DNA from: Vogesella indigofera
Lineage (GTDB): Bacteria; Pseudomonadota; Gammaproteobacteria; Burkholderiales; Chromobacteriaceae
Reading direction: 5' to 3'
Length of the DNA stretch: 64,000 nucleotides
NCBI RefSeq assembly: GCF_003633895.1
Contig: NZ_RBID01000002.1
Location: 1-64,000 of the forward strand
Made by a program: the position numbers and the translations under genes. The first letter of the stretch is position 1. Each line of letters opens with the position of its first letter. Under the pieces are notes generated by a model, which saw only the letters and a list, made by a program, of their open reading frames with translations, was not told the origin of the DNA and did no database searches. Below are positions 56,379-64,000 of the stretch, piece after piece.

Positions 56379-57794
56379 TCACTGCTGCGCGTCGGGAGTT
56401 ACCGCCACTTCCTCGACGCTACGAAACCAGCCCAGCCGCGACGACAGCGCCACCACGTCGCCGACGATGATCAGCGCCGGCGAGGCGATGCCGCTCTGCG
56501 CGATCTTGGCCGGCAGGCTGGCCAGCGTGCCGACCACGGTACGCTGCTGCGCGGTGGTGGCACGGTGCACCACCGCCGCCGGCGTGGTCGCCGCCTTGCC
56601 GTGCGCGATGAAGGTGTCGCAGATCTCGGCCGCCATCGCCAGCCCCATATATACCACCACCGTCTGATCCGGGCGCGTCAGTGCCGGCCAGTCTAGCTGA
56701 ATGCTACCGTCTTTTTTATGACCTGTAACAAACACCACCGCCTGCGCGTGATCGCGGTGGGTCAGCGGGATGCCGGCGTAGGCGGCGGCACCACTGGCCG
56801 AGGTGATGCCGGGCACCACCTCGAACGGGATGCGGTGCTCGGCCAGCAGCTCGATTTCCTCGCCGCCACGGCCGAAGGTGAACGGATCGCCGCCCTTCAG
56901 CCGCAGCACGCGCTTGCCCTCTTGCGCTAGGCGCACCAGCAGGGTGTTGATCTCTTCCTGCGGCATGGTGTGGTTGGCGCGCTGCTTGCCGACGAAGATG
57001 CGTTCCGCATCGCGGCGTACCAGCTCCATCAGCTCCGGCGCCACCAGATTGTCGTACAGCACCACGTCGGCCTGCTGCATCAGGCGCAGGGCGCGGAAGG
57101 TGAGCAGGTCGGGGTTGCCGGGGCCGGCACCGACCAGGTACACCGCGCCGGACGGCGTGCTATCGCCTGCGGCCAACCTTTGCAGCAGGTCGGCCTCGGC
57201 GGCGCGCTCGTCGCCGTTCATCACCTGCTCCGCCAGCGGCCCTTCCAGCACCGCCTCCCAGAACGCCCGCCGCTCCTCGACATTGCCGAAGCGCGCCTTG
57301 ACCTGGTCGCGGAAACGCGCGGCAAACTGCGCCAGACGGCCGAAACCGGCCGGGATCAGGCTTTCCAGTCGCGCGCGGATCAGCCGCGCCAGCACCGGCA
57401 CGCCGCCGCCGGTCGATACCGCGATCACCAGCGGCGAGCGGTCGACGATCGCCGGCGTGATGTAGCTGGACAGCTCGGGGTCATCCACCACATTGACCGG
57501 AATGCCCAGCGCCTGCGCCGTCTGCGACACCAGGCGGTTGACCTCGCGCTCGTTGGTGGCGGCCACCACCAGCCGCTGGCCGCAGACCTGTGCCGGCTGG
57601 AAACAGGCGTCGATATGGCACACCTCGCCGGCGGCCGCCATCGCGGCCAGCTCCGGCACCAGCTGCGGCGCCACCACCGTCAGCCGGGCGCCGGCCGATT
57701 GCAGCAGGCGCGCCTTGCGCACCGCCACCTCGCCGCCGCCGACCAGCAGGCACGGCTCGCCGGCAAGGCGCATGAAAATCGGAAAATACTCCAC
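56379..57794 (-). CDS. cysG: Siroheme synthase (fused dehydrogenase/ferrochelatase and uroporphyrinogen-III methyltransferase)
   Basis: Makes siroheme for sulfite/nitrite reductase in three activities. 471 residues: N-terminal NAD domain [17 protein letters not shown], dimerisation region, then methyltransferase [36 protein letters not shown] and [21 protein letters not shown]. The start is GTG at 57794: the family N-terminus ([10 protein letters not shown]) and an AGGAG upstream fit it, while no ATG does before residue 9. Transcribed divergently from the GGDEF gene. Confidence 0.95.
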   Translation of the reverse strand: MEYFPIFMRLAGEPCLLVGGGEVAVRKARLLQSAGARLTVVAPQLVPELAAMAAAGEVCHIDACFQPAQVCGQRLVVAATNEREVNRLVSQTAQALGIPVNVVDDPELSSYITPAIVDRSPLVIAVSTGGGVPVLARLIRARLESLIPAGFGRLAQFAARFRDQVKARFGNVEERRAFWEAVLEGPLAEQVMNGDERAAEADLLQRLAAGDSTPSGAVYLVGAGPGNPDLLTFRALRLMQQADVVLYDNLVAPELMELVRRDAERIFVGKQRANHTMPQEEINTLLVRLAQEGKRVLRLKGGDPFTFGRGGEEIELLAEHRIPFEVVPGITSASGAAAYAGIPLTHRDHAQAVVFVTGHKKDGSIQLDWPALTRPDQTVVVYMGLAMAAEICDTFIAHGKAATTPAAVVHRATTAQQRTVVGTLASLPAKIAQSGIASPALIIVGDVVALSSRLGWFRSVEEVAVTPDAQQ

Positions 57795-57974
57795 GGAATG
57801 CTCCTGTAGCTGACCATGGCAGAATACTCCAGCCGGCGCCGGTTGGCGATGCCCGCCCTCGGCACTACGCCCTGCAGCGGATATCACCGGCCATGGCATT
57901 CAGGTACTATGCTTCAAACATTATTCCGGATTTGCCATTGCCCGCCGCGCGGCCATGGCTCGCAGGAGCACAAC

Positions 57975-59642
57975 GTGTTCGCCCAAGCCACTCTCGAAAC
58001 CGTCCTCAGCGCGCTGCCGGCCGGTTACCTGCTGCTTGACCTGTCGCGACAGGTCGTCTTCGTCAGCGAGCGTTTCAGCATCGCCTGCCACGGCAACCCG
58101 CTGCCCACCGTCGGCAGCCCGCTGCCGGCCACGCTGCTGCCGCAAGCGGTGCAGCAGCGCCTTGATCAGCCCGACAACAAGGGACTGACGCTGCCGGCGC
58201 ACGGCCTGCTGCTGGAGTGGCTGGTCACGCCGCTGCGCGACGGCTGGCTGATCAGCGTGCGCGAGGACCGTCATGCCTTCCGCACTCTGGTCGACAATTC
58301 ACCGGACATCATCACCCGCTACGACCTCGAGCTGCGCTGCCGCTTCATCAACAACACGCTGAGCAACTTCTCGCCGACACCGGCAGCGGAACACATCGGC
58401 CGCACGCTGGAAGAACGGCGCCTGCCCGCGCAGCTGAAGGATGCCATCCGCCACAATGCGCAGCAGGTGATCGCCAGCGGCAAGCCGCAGCGTTTCATCA
58501 GCGAGCTGAGCCTGCCGCAGCGGCTCTACGTGTTCGAGTCGAGGCTGCTGCCGGAGTTCGACGACGCCGGCCAGCTGCAGTCGCTGCTCAGCATCGACCG
58601 CGACATCAGCGAGCAGCACGCCACCCGGCTGTGGGAAGCCGACGAGAACCGGCTGCTGGAGATGATTGCCAACGACCGGCCGCTGCAGGAAGTGATGGGC
58701 TGGACCTGCCAGATGATCGAGAACCAGCTCAGTGGCGCGATGTGCAGCATCATGCTGCTGGACGAAGCCGGCGAACGGCTATACCTGGCGGCGGCGCCAT
58801 CGCTGGCCAGCGAATACAAGGAGGCGATCGACGGCCTGCGCATTGGTGAAGGCATCGGCTCCTGCGGCACCGCCGCGCAGCGCGGCGAGATGGTGATCGT
58901 CAGCGACATCGCCAGCGATCCGCTGTGGCAGGACTACCGCGAGCTGGCCGCCGCTCACCGGCTGCACGCCTGCTGGTCGCTGCCCATCCTGGCGCAGGAC
59001 GGCAAGGTGCTCGGCACCTTCGGCCTCTACCACGACCGCCCCTGCGCGCCGGATTCGCAAGCACTGGACATCGTGCGCCGCACCTCGCACCTGATGGCGA
59101 TTGCCATCCAGCAGGAGCAGCGCGCCACCGCGCTGTACCGGCTGGCGACGCAGGACGGTCTGACCGGCCTTGCCAACCGCCGCCACTTCCTCGACCTCGC
59201 CTCGCAGCGTTTCAAGGAGGCGCGCTACCTCGGCAAGCCGTTCAGCCTGCTGATGATGGACATCGACCACTTCAAGCGCGTCAACGACGGCCACGGCCAC
59301 GAGGGCGGCGACGTGGTGCTACAGGCCTTCGCCCAGTGCGTGAAGAGCACGCTGCGCGCCAGCGACCTGGTGTGCCGCATGGGCGGCGAGGAGTTTGCCG
59401 CCATCCTGCCCGATACCCCGGCCAGCGAGGCGCTGGTGGTGGCGAAACGGCTGCGCAACGCCATCGCCGCGCTGCCGATCGCGCATCAGGACCACACCAT
59501 CCCGATCACGGTCAGCATCGGCGTCGCCTCGCTGTCGCCGGCCTGCCGCGAGCTGAGCGAGCTGATCCGCCACGCCGACCAGGCGCTGTACCAGGCCAAG
59601 GCCAAGGGCCGCAACCGCGTCTGCGTCGCCGAGTCGCTGTAA
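57975..59642 (+). CDS. Diguanylate cyclase with PAS and GAF domains
   Basis: Predicted c-di-GMP synthase. 555 residues: N-terminal PAS-like part, PAS (about 95-215, RTLVDNSPDIITRYDLEL), GAF (about 230-375, GSCGTAAQRGEMVIVSDIASDPLW) and GGDEF (about 385-550) with active-site GGEEF and DGLTGLANRRHF. No membrane helix, so cytosolic. No inhibitory-site RxxD four residues before GGEEF is seen (the segment is ASDLVCRMGGEEF). Start is GTG at 57975 after AGGAG; ATG at 57908 is possible. Confidence 0.92.
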   Translation: MFAQATLETVLSALPAGYLLLDLSRQVVFVSERFSIACHGNPLPTVGSPLPATLLPQAVQQRLDQPDNKGLTLPAHGLLLEWLVTPLRDGWLISVREDRHAFRTLVDNSPDIITRYDLELRCRFINNTLSNFSPTPAAEHIGRTLEERRLPAQLKDAIRHNAQQVIASGKPQRFISELSLPQRLYVFESRLLPEFDDAGQLQSLLSIDRDISEQHATRLWEADENRLLEMIANDRPLQEVMGWTCQMIENQLSGAMCSIMLLDEAGERLYLAAAPSLASEYKEAIDGLRIGEGIGSCGTAAQRGEMVIVSDIASDPLWQDYRELAAAHRLHACWSLPILAQDGKVLGTFGLYHDRPCAPDSQALDIVRRTSHLMAIAIQQEQRATALYRLATQDGLTGLANRRHFLDLASQRFKEARYLGKPFSLLMMDIDHFKRVNDGHGHEGGDVVLQAFAQCVKSTLRASDLVCRMGGEEFAAILPDTPASEALVVAKRLRNAIAALPIAHQDHTIPITVSIGVASLSPACRELSELIRHADQALYQAKAKGRNRVCVAESL

Positions 59643-59804
59643 GCGCCTGTTCACGATCGGCTGCAACTGATCTCTACGGGGGCGATACTGGCTTAAAAAC
59701 GGCTTCGGCATGCTTGTTTATATCTGGATAAACGCCGCTTCCCCAGCCGTTTTCGCCTTGTCTCGCGCGAGCTCGTGAGCACGCGCTAAGCGGCGCGATT
59801 GCAA

Positions 59805-59848
59805 AAAAGGTTGGCCGCAACAGCGTGCGCTGTTGCAGCCAACCTTTT
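59805..59848. terminator. Bidirectional terminator made of an inverted motif pair
   Basis: AAAAGGTTGGCCGCAACAGCG (59805-59825, written as two parts AAAAGGTTGGCCGCAA and CAGCG) pairs with 59828-59848 with a single mismatch (the right copy reads GCAGCCAACC). T-runs on both exits. Convergent junction between the GGDEF gene and polA. The 160 bases before it (59643-59804) hold nothing recognisable. Confidence 0.88.
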
Positions 59849-59874
59849 GCCATACGGGGAAGACCTGCGCGCGT

Positions 59875-62670
59875 CTAGTGTGCGCTCTCCCAGCTGCTGC
59901 CGACGCCGACTTCCGCCAGCAGCGGCACCTTCAGCGCGGCGACGCCGGCCATCAGCTGCGGCAGTTTTTCCCGCACCAGCGCCAGTTCGCTTTCCGCCAC
60001 TTCCAGCACCAGTTCATCGTGCACCTGCATGATCAGTTTGCTCTGCAGCCGCTTGGCCAGCAGCCAGTCCTGCACCGCGATCATCGCCAGCTTGATCAGG
60101 TCGGCGGCGGTGCCCTGCATCGGCGCGTTGATCGCGGCACGCTCGGCACCGGCGCGACGTGCCTGGTTGGCGGCGCGGATCTCCGGCAGGTACAGGCGGC
60201 GGCCGAACACGGTCTCGACATAGCCCTGCTCGCGCGCCGCATCGCGCGTCTGCTGCATGTACTCGGCGACGCCGGGGTATTTGCGGAAGTAGCTGTCGAT
60301 ATACAGCTTGGCGGCGTCGCGGCTGATGTCCAGCTGCGAGGCAAGGCCGAATTCACCCATGCCGTAGATCAGGCCGAAGTTGATGGCCTTGGCGGCGCGG
60401 CGCTGCTCAGTGCTGACCTCCGCCAGCGGGGTGCTGAACACCTCGGCGGCGGTGGCCTTGTGGATGTCCTCGCCGCTGGCAAACGCCGCCAGCATGCCGG
60501 CGTCGCCGGACAGGTGCGCCATGATGCGCAGCTCGATCTGCGAATAGTCGGCTGAAACGATCACGTGGCCGGGCGCGGCGATGAAGGCCTCGCGCACGCG
60601 GCGGCCCTCGGCGGTGCGCACCGGGATGTTCTGCAGGTTGGGGTCGGAGCTGGCGAGGCGCCCGGTAATCGCCACCGCCTGTGCATAAGTGGTGTGCACG
60701 CGGCCGGTCTGTGGATTGATCAGCGTCGGCAGTTTGTCGGTGTAGGTGGACTTCAGCTTGGCGAGGCCACGGTACTGCAGGATCAGCTTCGGCAGCGGGT
60801 GATCCAGTGCCAGTTTTTCCAGCACTTCTTCGTCGGTGGAAAAGCCGCCGCTCGGCGTCTTGCGCACGCCCTTGGTGGCGATGCCGAGCTTGCCGAACAG
60901 GATTTCCTGCAGCTGCTTCGGCGAATTGAGGTTGAACGGCTGGCCGGCCTGCGCGTAGGCGGCCTGCTCCAGGCGCAGCATCTCGCTGCCCAGCTGGTGG
61001 CTCTGCGCCGCCAGCTGCTCGCGGTCGATCAGCACGCCGTTGCGCTCCATCGCGAACAACACCTCCGCCACCGGCAGCTCGATGTCGCGGTAGACCTCGG
61101 CCAGCTTGCCGCTCAGCAGCGGCGCGAAGTGCTGCGCCAGGCGCAGGGTGATGTCGGCGTCCTCGGCCGCGTAGTTGGCCGCAACCTCCACCGCCACCTC
61201 GGCAAAGCCGATCTGCTTGGCGCCCTTGCCACAGATTTCCTCGTAGCTGACCGTGGTTTCGTTCAGGTGACGGCGCGCCAGCTCGTCCATGCCGTGGCGT
61301 TCGTGGCTCTCGATCACGTAGGAGGCCAGCAGCGTGTCGTCGGCCACGCCGCGCAGGGTGATGCCGTGGTTGGCAAACACGTGGCGGTCGTACTTCAGGT
61401 TCTGCCCCAGCTTTTTCTTGCTAGCGTCCTCCAGCCACGGCTTGAGTTTGGCCAGCGTGGCGTCGAAGTCCAGCTGCTGCGGCGCGTCCGGGCCGCGGTG
61501 CGCCAGCGGCAGGTAGGCGGCCTGCCCCGCTGCCACCGAGAAGCTGATGCCGACCAGCCGCGCCTGCATCTGGTCGAGACTGGTGGTCTCGGTATCCAGC
61601 GACACCACCTCGGCCGCGGCCAACCTTTGCAGCCACTCGTCCAGCTGCTCGCTACTGAGAATGGTGTCGTAGTGGCGTGCGATGGCGGCGGCAGCGGATT
61701 CGCTCGCGGCAACGGCATCCGGCACCGCCGCGCTGTCGTCGCCGAACAGGTCGCCGCTGGTATGCAGCGCCGGCTGCGCCCGCGTTGCTACCGGCGTGGC
61801 GGTATCGGCCGCCGGCTCGCTGACTTCGCGCAGGAAGGTACGGAAGCCGCAGGCGGCAAACAGCTCCGCCAGCCGCGCATTGTCCTTGCTGCCATGCAGC
61901 AGGCTGGCCATGCCCTGCGGCATCTCGTCCGCCAGCGGCACGTCGCACTTGATGGTGATCAGCTCGCGCCCCTTGGGCAGCCACGCCAGCGCCGCGCGCA
62001 GGTTGTCGCCGACCTTGCCGCCGACCTTGTCCGCCTGTGCGATGACCCCGGCCAGCGTGCCGTACTCTTCCAGCCATTTCACCGCCGTCTTCGGGCCGCA
62101 CTTGTCGACGCCGGGCACGTTGTCGACCTTGTCGCCGATCAGCGTCAGGTAGTCGATGATCAGGCTCGGCGGCACGCCGAATTTCTCCTTCACCCCGGCC
62201 TCGTCCAGCAGCTCGTTGGTCATGGTGTTGACCAGCGTCACCGCCGGCGTCACCAGCTGCGCCATGTCCTTGTCGCCGGTGGACACGATCACCCGCATGC
62301 CGGCGGCCTCCGCGGTACGGGCCAGGGTGCCGATCACGTCGTCGGCCTCCACCCCGTCCACCATCAGCAGCGGCCAGCCGCTGGCACGCACCACCTCGTG
62401 CACGGTGACGACCTGCGCGGCGAGGTCACTCGGCATCGACGGACGGTTGGCCTTGTACTCCGGGTACAGCTCGTCGCGGAAAGTCTTACCTTTAGCATCG
62501 AAAATGCAGGCGCTATAATCGAACTGCACTTCCTTCTCCAGCCGGCGCAGCATGTTGACCATGCCGTAGATGGCACCGGTCGGATCGCCGGTGGGTGAGC
62601 GCAAGTCGGGCATCGCATGGAAGGCTCGGTACAAATAAGAAGAGCCGTCAATCAATAACAAGGTTTTCAT
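59875..62670 (-). CDS. polA: DNA polymerase I
   Basis: Fills gaps and removes primers. 931 residues: N-terminal 5'-3' exonuclease (LLIDGSSYLYRAFHAMPDL, VEADDVIGTLA), 3'-5' exonuclease domain with an intact acidic motif (VVSLDTETTSLDQMQARLVG), and polymerase with motif A VSADYSQIELRIMAHLSGD and motif C IMQVHDELVLEV. No clear ribosome-binding site. Only 16 bases separate its start from the divergent LOG gene. Confidence 0.97.
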   Translation of the reverse strand: MKTLLLIDGSSYLYRAFHAMPDLRSPTGDPTGAIYGMVNMLRRLEKEVQFDYSACIFDAKGKTFRDELYPEYKANRPSMPSDLAAQVVTVHEVVRASGWPLLMVDGVEADDVIGTLARTAEAAGMRVIVSTGDKDMAQLVTPAVTLVNTMTNELLDEAGVKEKFGVPPSLIIDYLTLIGDKVDNVPGVDKCGPKTAVKWLEEYGTLAGVIAQADKVGGKVGDNLRAALAWLPKGRELITIKCDVPLADEMPQGMASLLHGSKDNARLAELFAACGFRTFLREVSEPAADTATPVATRAQPALHTSGDLFGDDSAAVPDAVAASESAAAAIARHYDTILSSEQLDEWLQRLAAAEVVSLDTETTSLDQMQARLVGISFSVAAGQAAYLPLAHRGPDAPQQLDFDATLAKLKPWLEDASKKKLGQNLKYDRHVFANHGITLRGVADDTLLASYVIESHERHGMDELARRHLNETTVSYEEICGKGAKQIGFAEVAVEVAANYAAEDADITLRLAQHFAPLLSGKLAEVYRDIELPVAEVLFAMERNGVLIDREQLAAQSHQLGSEMLRLEQAAYAQAGQPFNLNSPKQLQEILFGKLGIATKGVRKTPSGGFSTDEEVLEKLALDHPLPKLILQYRGLAKLKSTYTDKLPTLINPQTGRVHTTYAQAVAITGRLASSDPNLQNIPVRTAEGRRVREAFIAAPGHVIVSADYSQIELRIMAHLSGDAGMLAAFASGEDIHKATAAEVFSTPLAEVSTEQRRAAKAINFGLIYGMGEFGLASQLDISRDAAKLYIDSYFRKYPGVAEYMQQTRDAAREQGYVETVFGRRLYLPEIRAANQARRAGAERAAINAPMQGTAADLIKLAMIAVQDWLLAKRLQSKLIMQVHDELVLEVAESELALVREKLPQLMAGVAALKVPLLAEVGVGSSWESAH

Positions 62671-62686
62671 AAGAAAAGGGGCAGAT

Positions 62687-63415
62687 ATGAGCTTGTCCGA
62701 TAAATTACCGCAAACCAGCGACCGCTACGCGATGATGCAGCGTTTCCGCTCGCGCGAAGCCTGGCATGTGATGAAAATTCTGTCGGAATTTGTTGAATCG
62801 GCAGAAGAACTGCAACAGATCAGTCCAGCTGTAAGTATTTTTGGCAGCGCACGGACGCCGCGCGATCATCGCTATTATAAGCTGACCGAGGACATTGCCC
62901 GCCTGTTATCCGACGCCGGCTTTGCGGTGATTTCCGGTGGTGGCCCCGGCATCATGGAGGCGGCCAACAAGGGCGCCTATTACGGCAACAGCCCGTCGGT
63001 CGGCCTCAACATCGTGCTGCCGCACGAGCAGCGCCCCAACGAGTACCAGGACCTGAGCCTGAAGTTCGACCACTTCTTCAGCCGCAAGGTGATGTTCGTC
63101 AAACATGCACTGGCCTATGTGGTGATGCCCGGCGGCTTTGGTACACTGGACGAAATGTTCGAGGCGCTGACGCTGATCCAGACCGGCAAGACGCGCAAGA
63201 TGCCGATCATCCTGTGTGGCGGCGAGTTCTGGAGCGGCCTGCTCGACTGGGTGCGCCAGCGCCTGATCGGCGACGGCCTGATCAACGCCGATGACCTCGA
63301 CCTGCTGCAGCTGATCGACGACCCGCAGCAGATCGTGGAAACCATCTTCACCTTTTACGAAACCCGCGGCTTCGAGGCCCTGCCGGAAGAACGCGAACAG
63401 CTGCTCAATCTGTAA
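62687..63415 (+). CDS. LOG family (TIGR00730) Rossmann protein
   Basis: 242 residues with the family motifs SGGGPGIMEAANKGA and PGGFGTLDE. Homologues are nucleotide 5'-monophosphate phosphoribohydrolases (cytokinin-activating LOG) or PpnN-like nucleosidases; the bacterial role is probably nucleotide salvage. Good AAAAGGGG ribosome-binding site. Begins a plus-strand run LOG-DUF2782-thrB. Confidence 0.92.
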   Translation: MSLSDKLPQTSDRYAMMQRFRSREAWHVMKILSEFVESAEELQQISPAVSIFGSARTPRDHRYYKLTEDIARLLSDAGFAVISGGGPGIMEAANKGAYYGNSPSVGLNIVLPHEQRPNEYQDLSLKFDHFFSRKVMFVKHALAYVVMPGGFGTLDEMFEALTLIQTGKTRKMPIILCGGEFWSGLLDWVRQRLIGDGLINADDLDLLQLIDDPQQIVETIFTFYETRGFEALPEEREQLLNL

Positions 63416-63464
63416 TATTTGCCGACCGGCGCTGCCCGCCAGCGCCGACAACCAAGGAAACACC

Positions 63465-63776
63465 ATGTCCCGCCTGATTCTGGCCGTGCTGGCCGCCATC
63501 GCCCTGCCGGCGCTGGCCGATACCCCCGCCGCGGTGCTGCCGCCACCGCCGACCATTGCCGCCGATGCCATGGCAGAGCCGGAAGTCCGCATCATCCAGG
63601 ACGGCGACAACAGCATCGAGGAATACCGTCTCAACGGTCGCCTCTACCTGCTGAAAGTGACGCCGAAAAACGCGCCACCGTACTACCTGCGTGACGACGA
63701 GGGTAACGGCCAGATGAAACGCATCGACCCGTCGCAGCGCCTGGTGGTGCCGCAGTGGGTCCTGCTGACCTTCTGA
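63465..63776 (+). CDS. DUF2782 family exported protein
   Basis: 103 residues: signal peptide (ILAVLAAIALPALA), Pro-rich spacer, then the domain EVRIIQDGDNSIEEYRLNGRLY and a C-terminal PPYYLRDDEGNG. Function unknown. Commonly encoded beside thrB and polA in beta- and gammaproteobacteria. AAGGAA ribosome-binding site. Confidence 0.9.
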   Translation: MSRLILAVLAAIALPALADTPAAVLPPPPTIAADAMAEPEVRIIQDGDNSIEEYRLNGRLYLLKVTPKNAPPYYLRDDEGNGQMKRIDPSQRLVVPQWVLLTF

Positions 63777-63785
63777 GGAGCGGGC

Positions 63786-64000
63786 ATGTCGGTTTATACC
63801 TCGGTCTCGACCGCAGAGCTGGCACAGTGGCTGCAGCGCTATGCGCTGGGCGAGCTGGTCGAGCTGAAAGGCATTGTGGCCGGTGTCACCAACACCAACT
63901 ACTTTGTCACCACCACCCACGGCCGCTATGTACTGACGCTGTTCGAGGTGCTGCAGCTGGACGAGCTGCCCTACTTCCTGGAGCTGAAGAGCCACCTGGC
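63786..64000 (+). CDS. thrB: Homoserine kinase (APH-fold type), 5' part
   Basis: The first 71 residues are in the window; the frame runs off the end. The opening [34 protein letters not shown] and GRYVLTLFE match the aminoglycoside-phosphotransferase-like homoserine kinase of Pseudomonas and betaproteobacteria, which phosphorylates homoserine in threonine synthesis. GAGGAG ribosome-binding site, nine bases after the DUF2782 stop. Confidence 0.92.
   Translation, partial: MSVYTSVSTAELAQWLQRYALGELVELKGIVAGVTNTNYFVTTTHGRYVLTLFEVLQLDELPYFLELKSHL

Overview
The window is a GC-rich (roughly two-thirds G+C) bacterial chromosome segment. Gene content points to a betaproteobacterium of the order Neisseriales, most likely Chromobacteriaceae (a Chromobacterium/Vogesella-like lineage): an over-long NAD-dependent DNA ligase, methylthioinosine phosphorylase, lateral FliB/FliC flagellar genes, ETF-ubiquinone oxidoreductase, and a polA region with DUF2782 and thrB. 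The genus is an inference; no rRNA or tRNA gene is present to test it.

Layout. 1-1000: decayed IS5-family element. 1114-4670: RNase PH, a PP2C phosphatase/Ser-Thr kinase pair and YicC. 4745-14004: a 3-hydroxyisobutyrate-dehydrogenase-like reductase, then a late flagellar block on the minus strand (FlhB C-terminal homologue, FliK, DUF2802, FliT, FliS, FliD, FlaG, flagellin with a sigma-28 promoter, flagellin lysine methylase FliB). 14033-24497: purine salvage (MTIP, Hpt), GalU, LigA, ZipA, a TonB-domain protein and Smc. 24655-28622: YqgE, RuvX, RbgA, small conserved proteins, a candidate Tyr-rich leader peptide and YciH. 28813-34006: glutaryl-CoA catabolism (ETF-QO, CoA-transferase, glutaryl-CoA dehydrogenase) facing an IclR regulator across a perfect operator palindrome. 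34111-42011: CBS-domain protein, ArgB, and a TetR-RND tripartite efflux operon. 42114-53832: eleven-kilobase LPS core/O-antigen cluster in which successive genes overlap by a few bases (four GT9 and three GT4 glycosyltransferases, WaaL-like ligase, NodB-type deacetylase, MsbA). 53852-57794: PTS phosphorelay (EI, HPr, mannose-type EIIA) and CysG. 57975-64000: PAS-GAF-GGDEF diguanylate cyclase, PolA, LOG protein, DUF2782 and the start of ThrB.

The most striking feature is not a gene. A short sequence, TTGCGGCCAACCTT (or its complement AAGGTTGGCCGCAA), recurs throughout. By hand I count about 30 exact copies of its 10-base core GCGGCCAACC, plus about ten with CAACG. All six convergent gene junctions in the window carry an inverted pair of it, usually forming a terminator hairpin, while single copies lie inside genes, with several in ligA, smc and polA. 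This is the arrangement known for DNA uptake sequences (DUS) of Neisseria, but the sequence is unrelated to the Neisseria DUS. I propose it as a candidate DUS-like system of this lineage.

Other points: a candidate tyrosine-responsive attenuator (28121 to 27981, minus strand), a terminator-like hairpin within about 35 bases of a predicted promoter start upstream of yciH, a lineage-specific insertion in LigA packed with the repeated motif, and non-ATG starts (TTG for smc; GTG for argB, cysG, etf-QO and the diguanylate cyclase).
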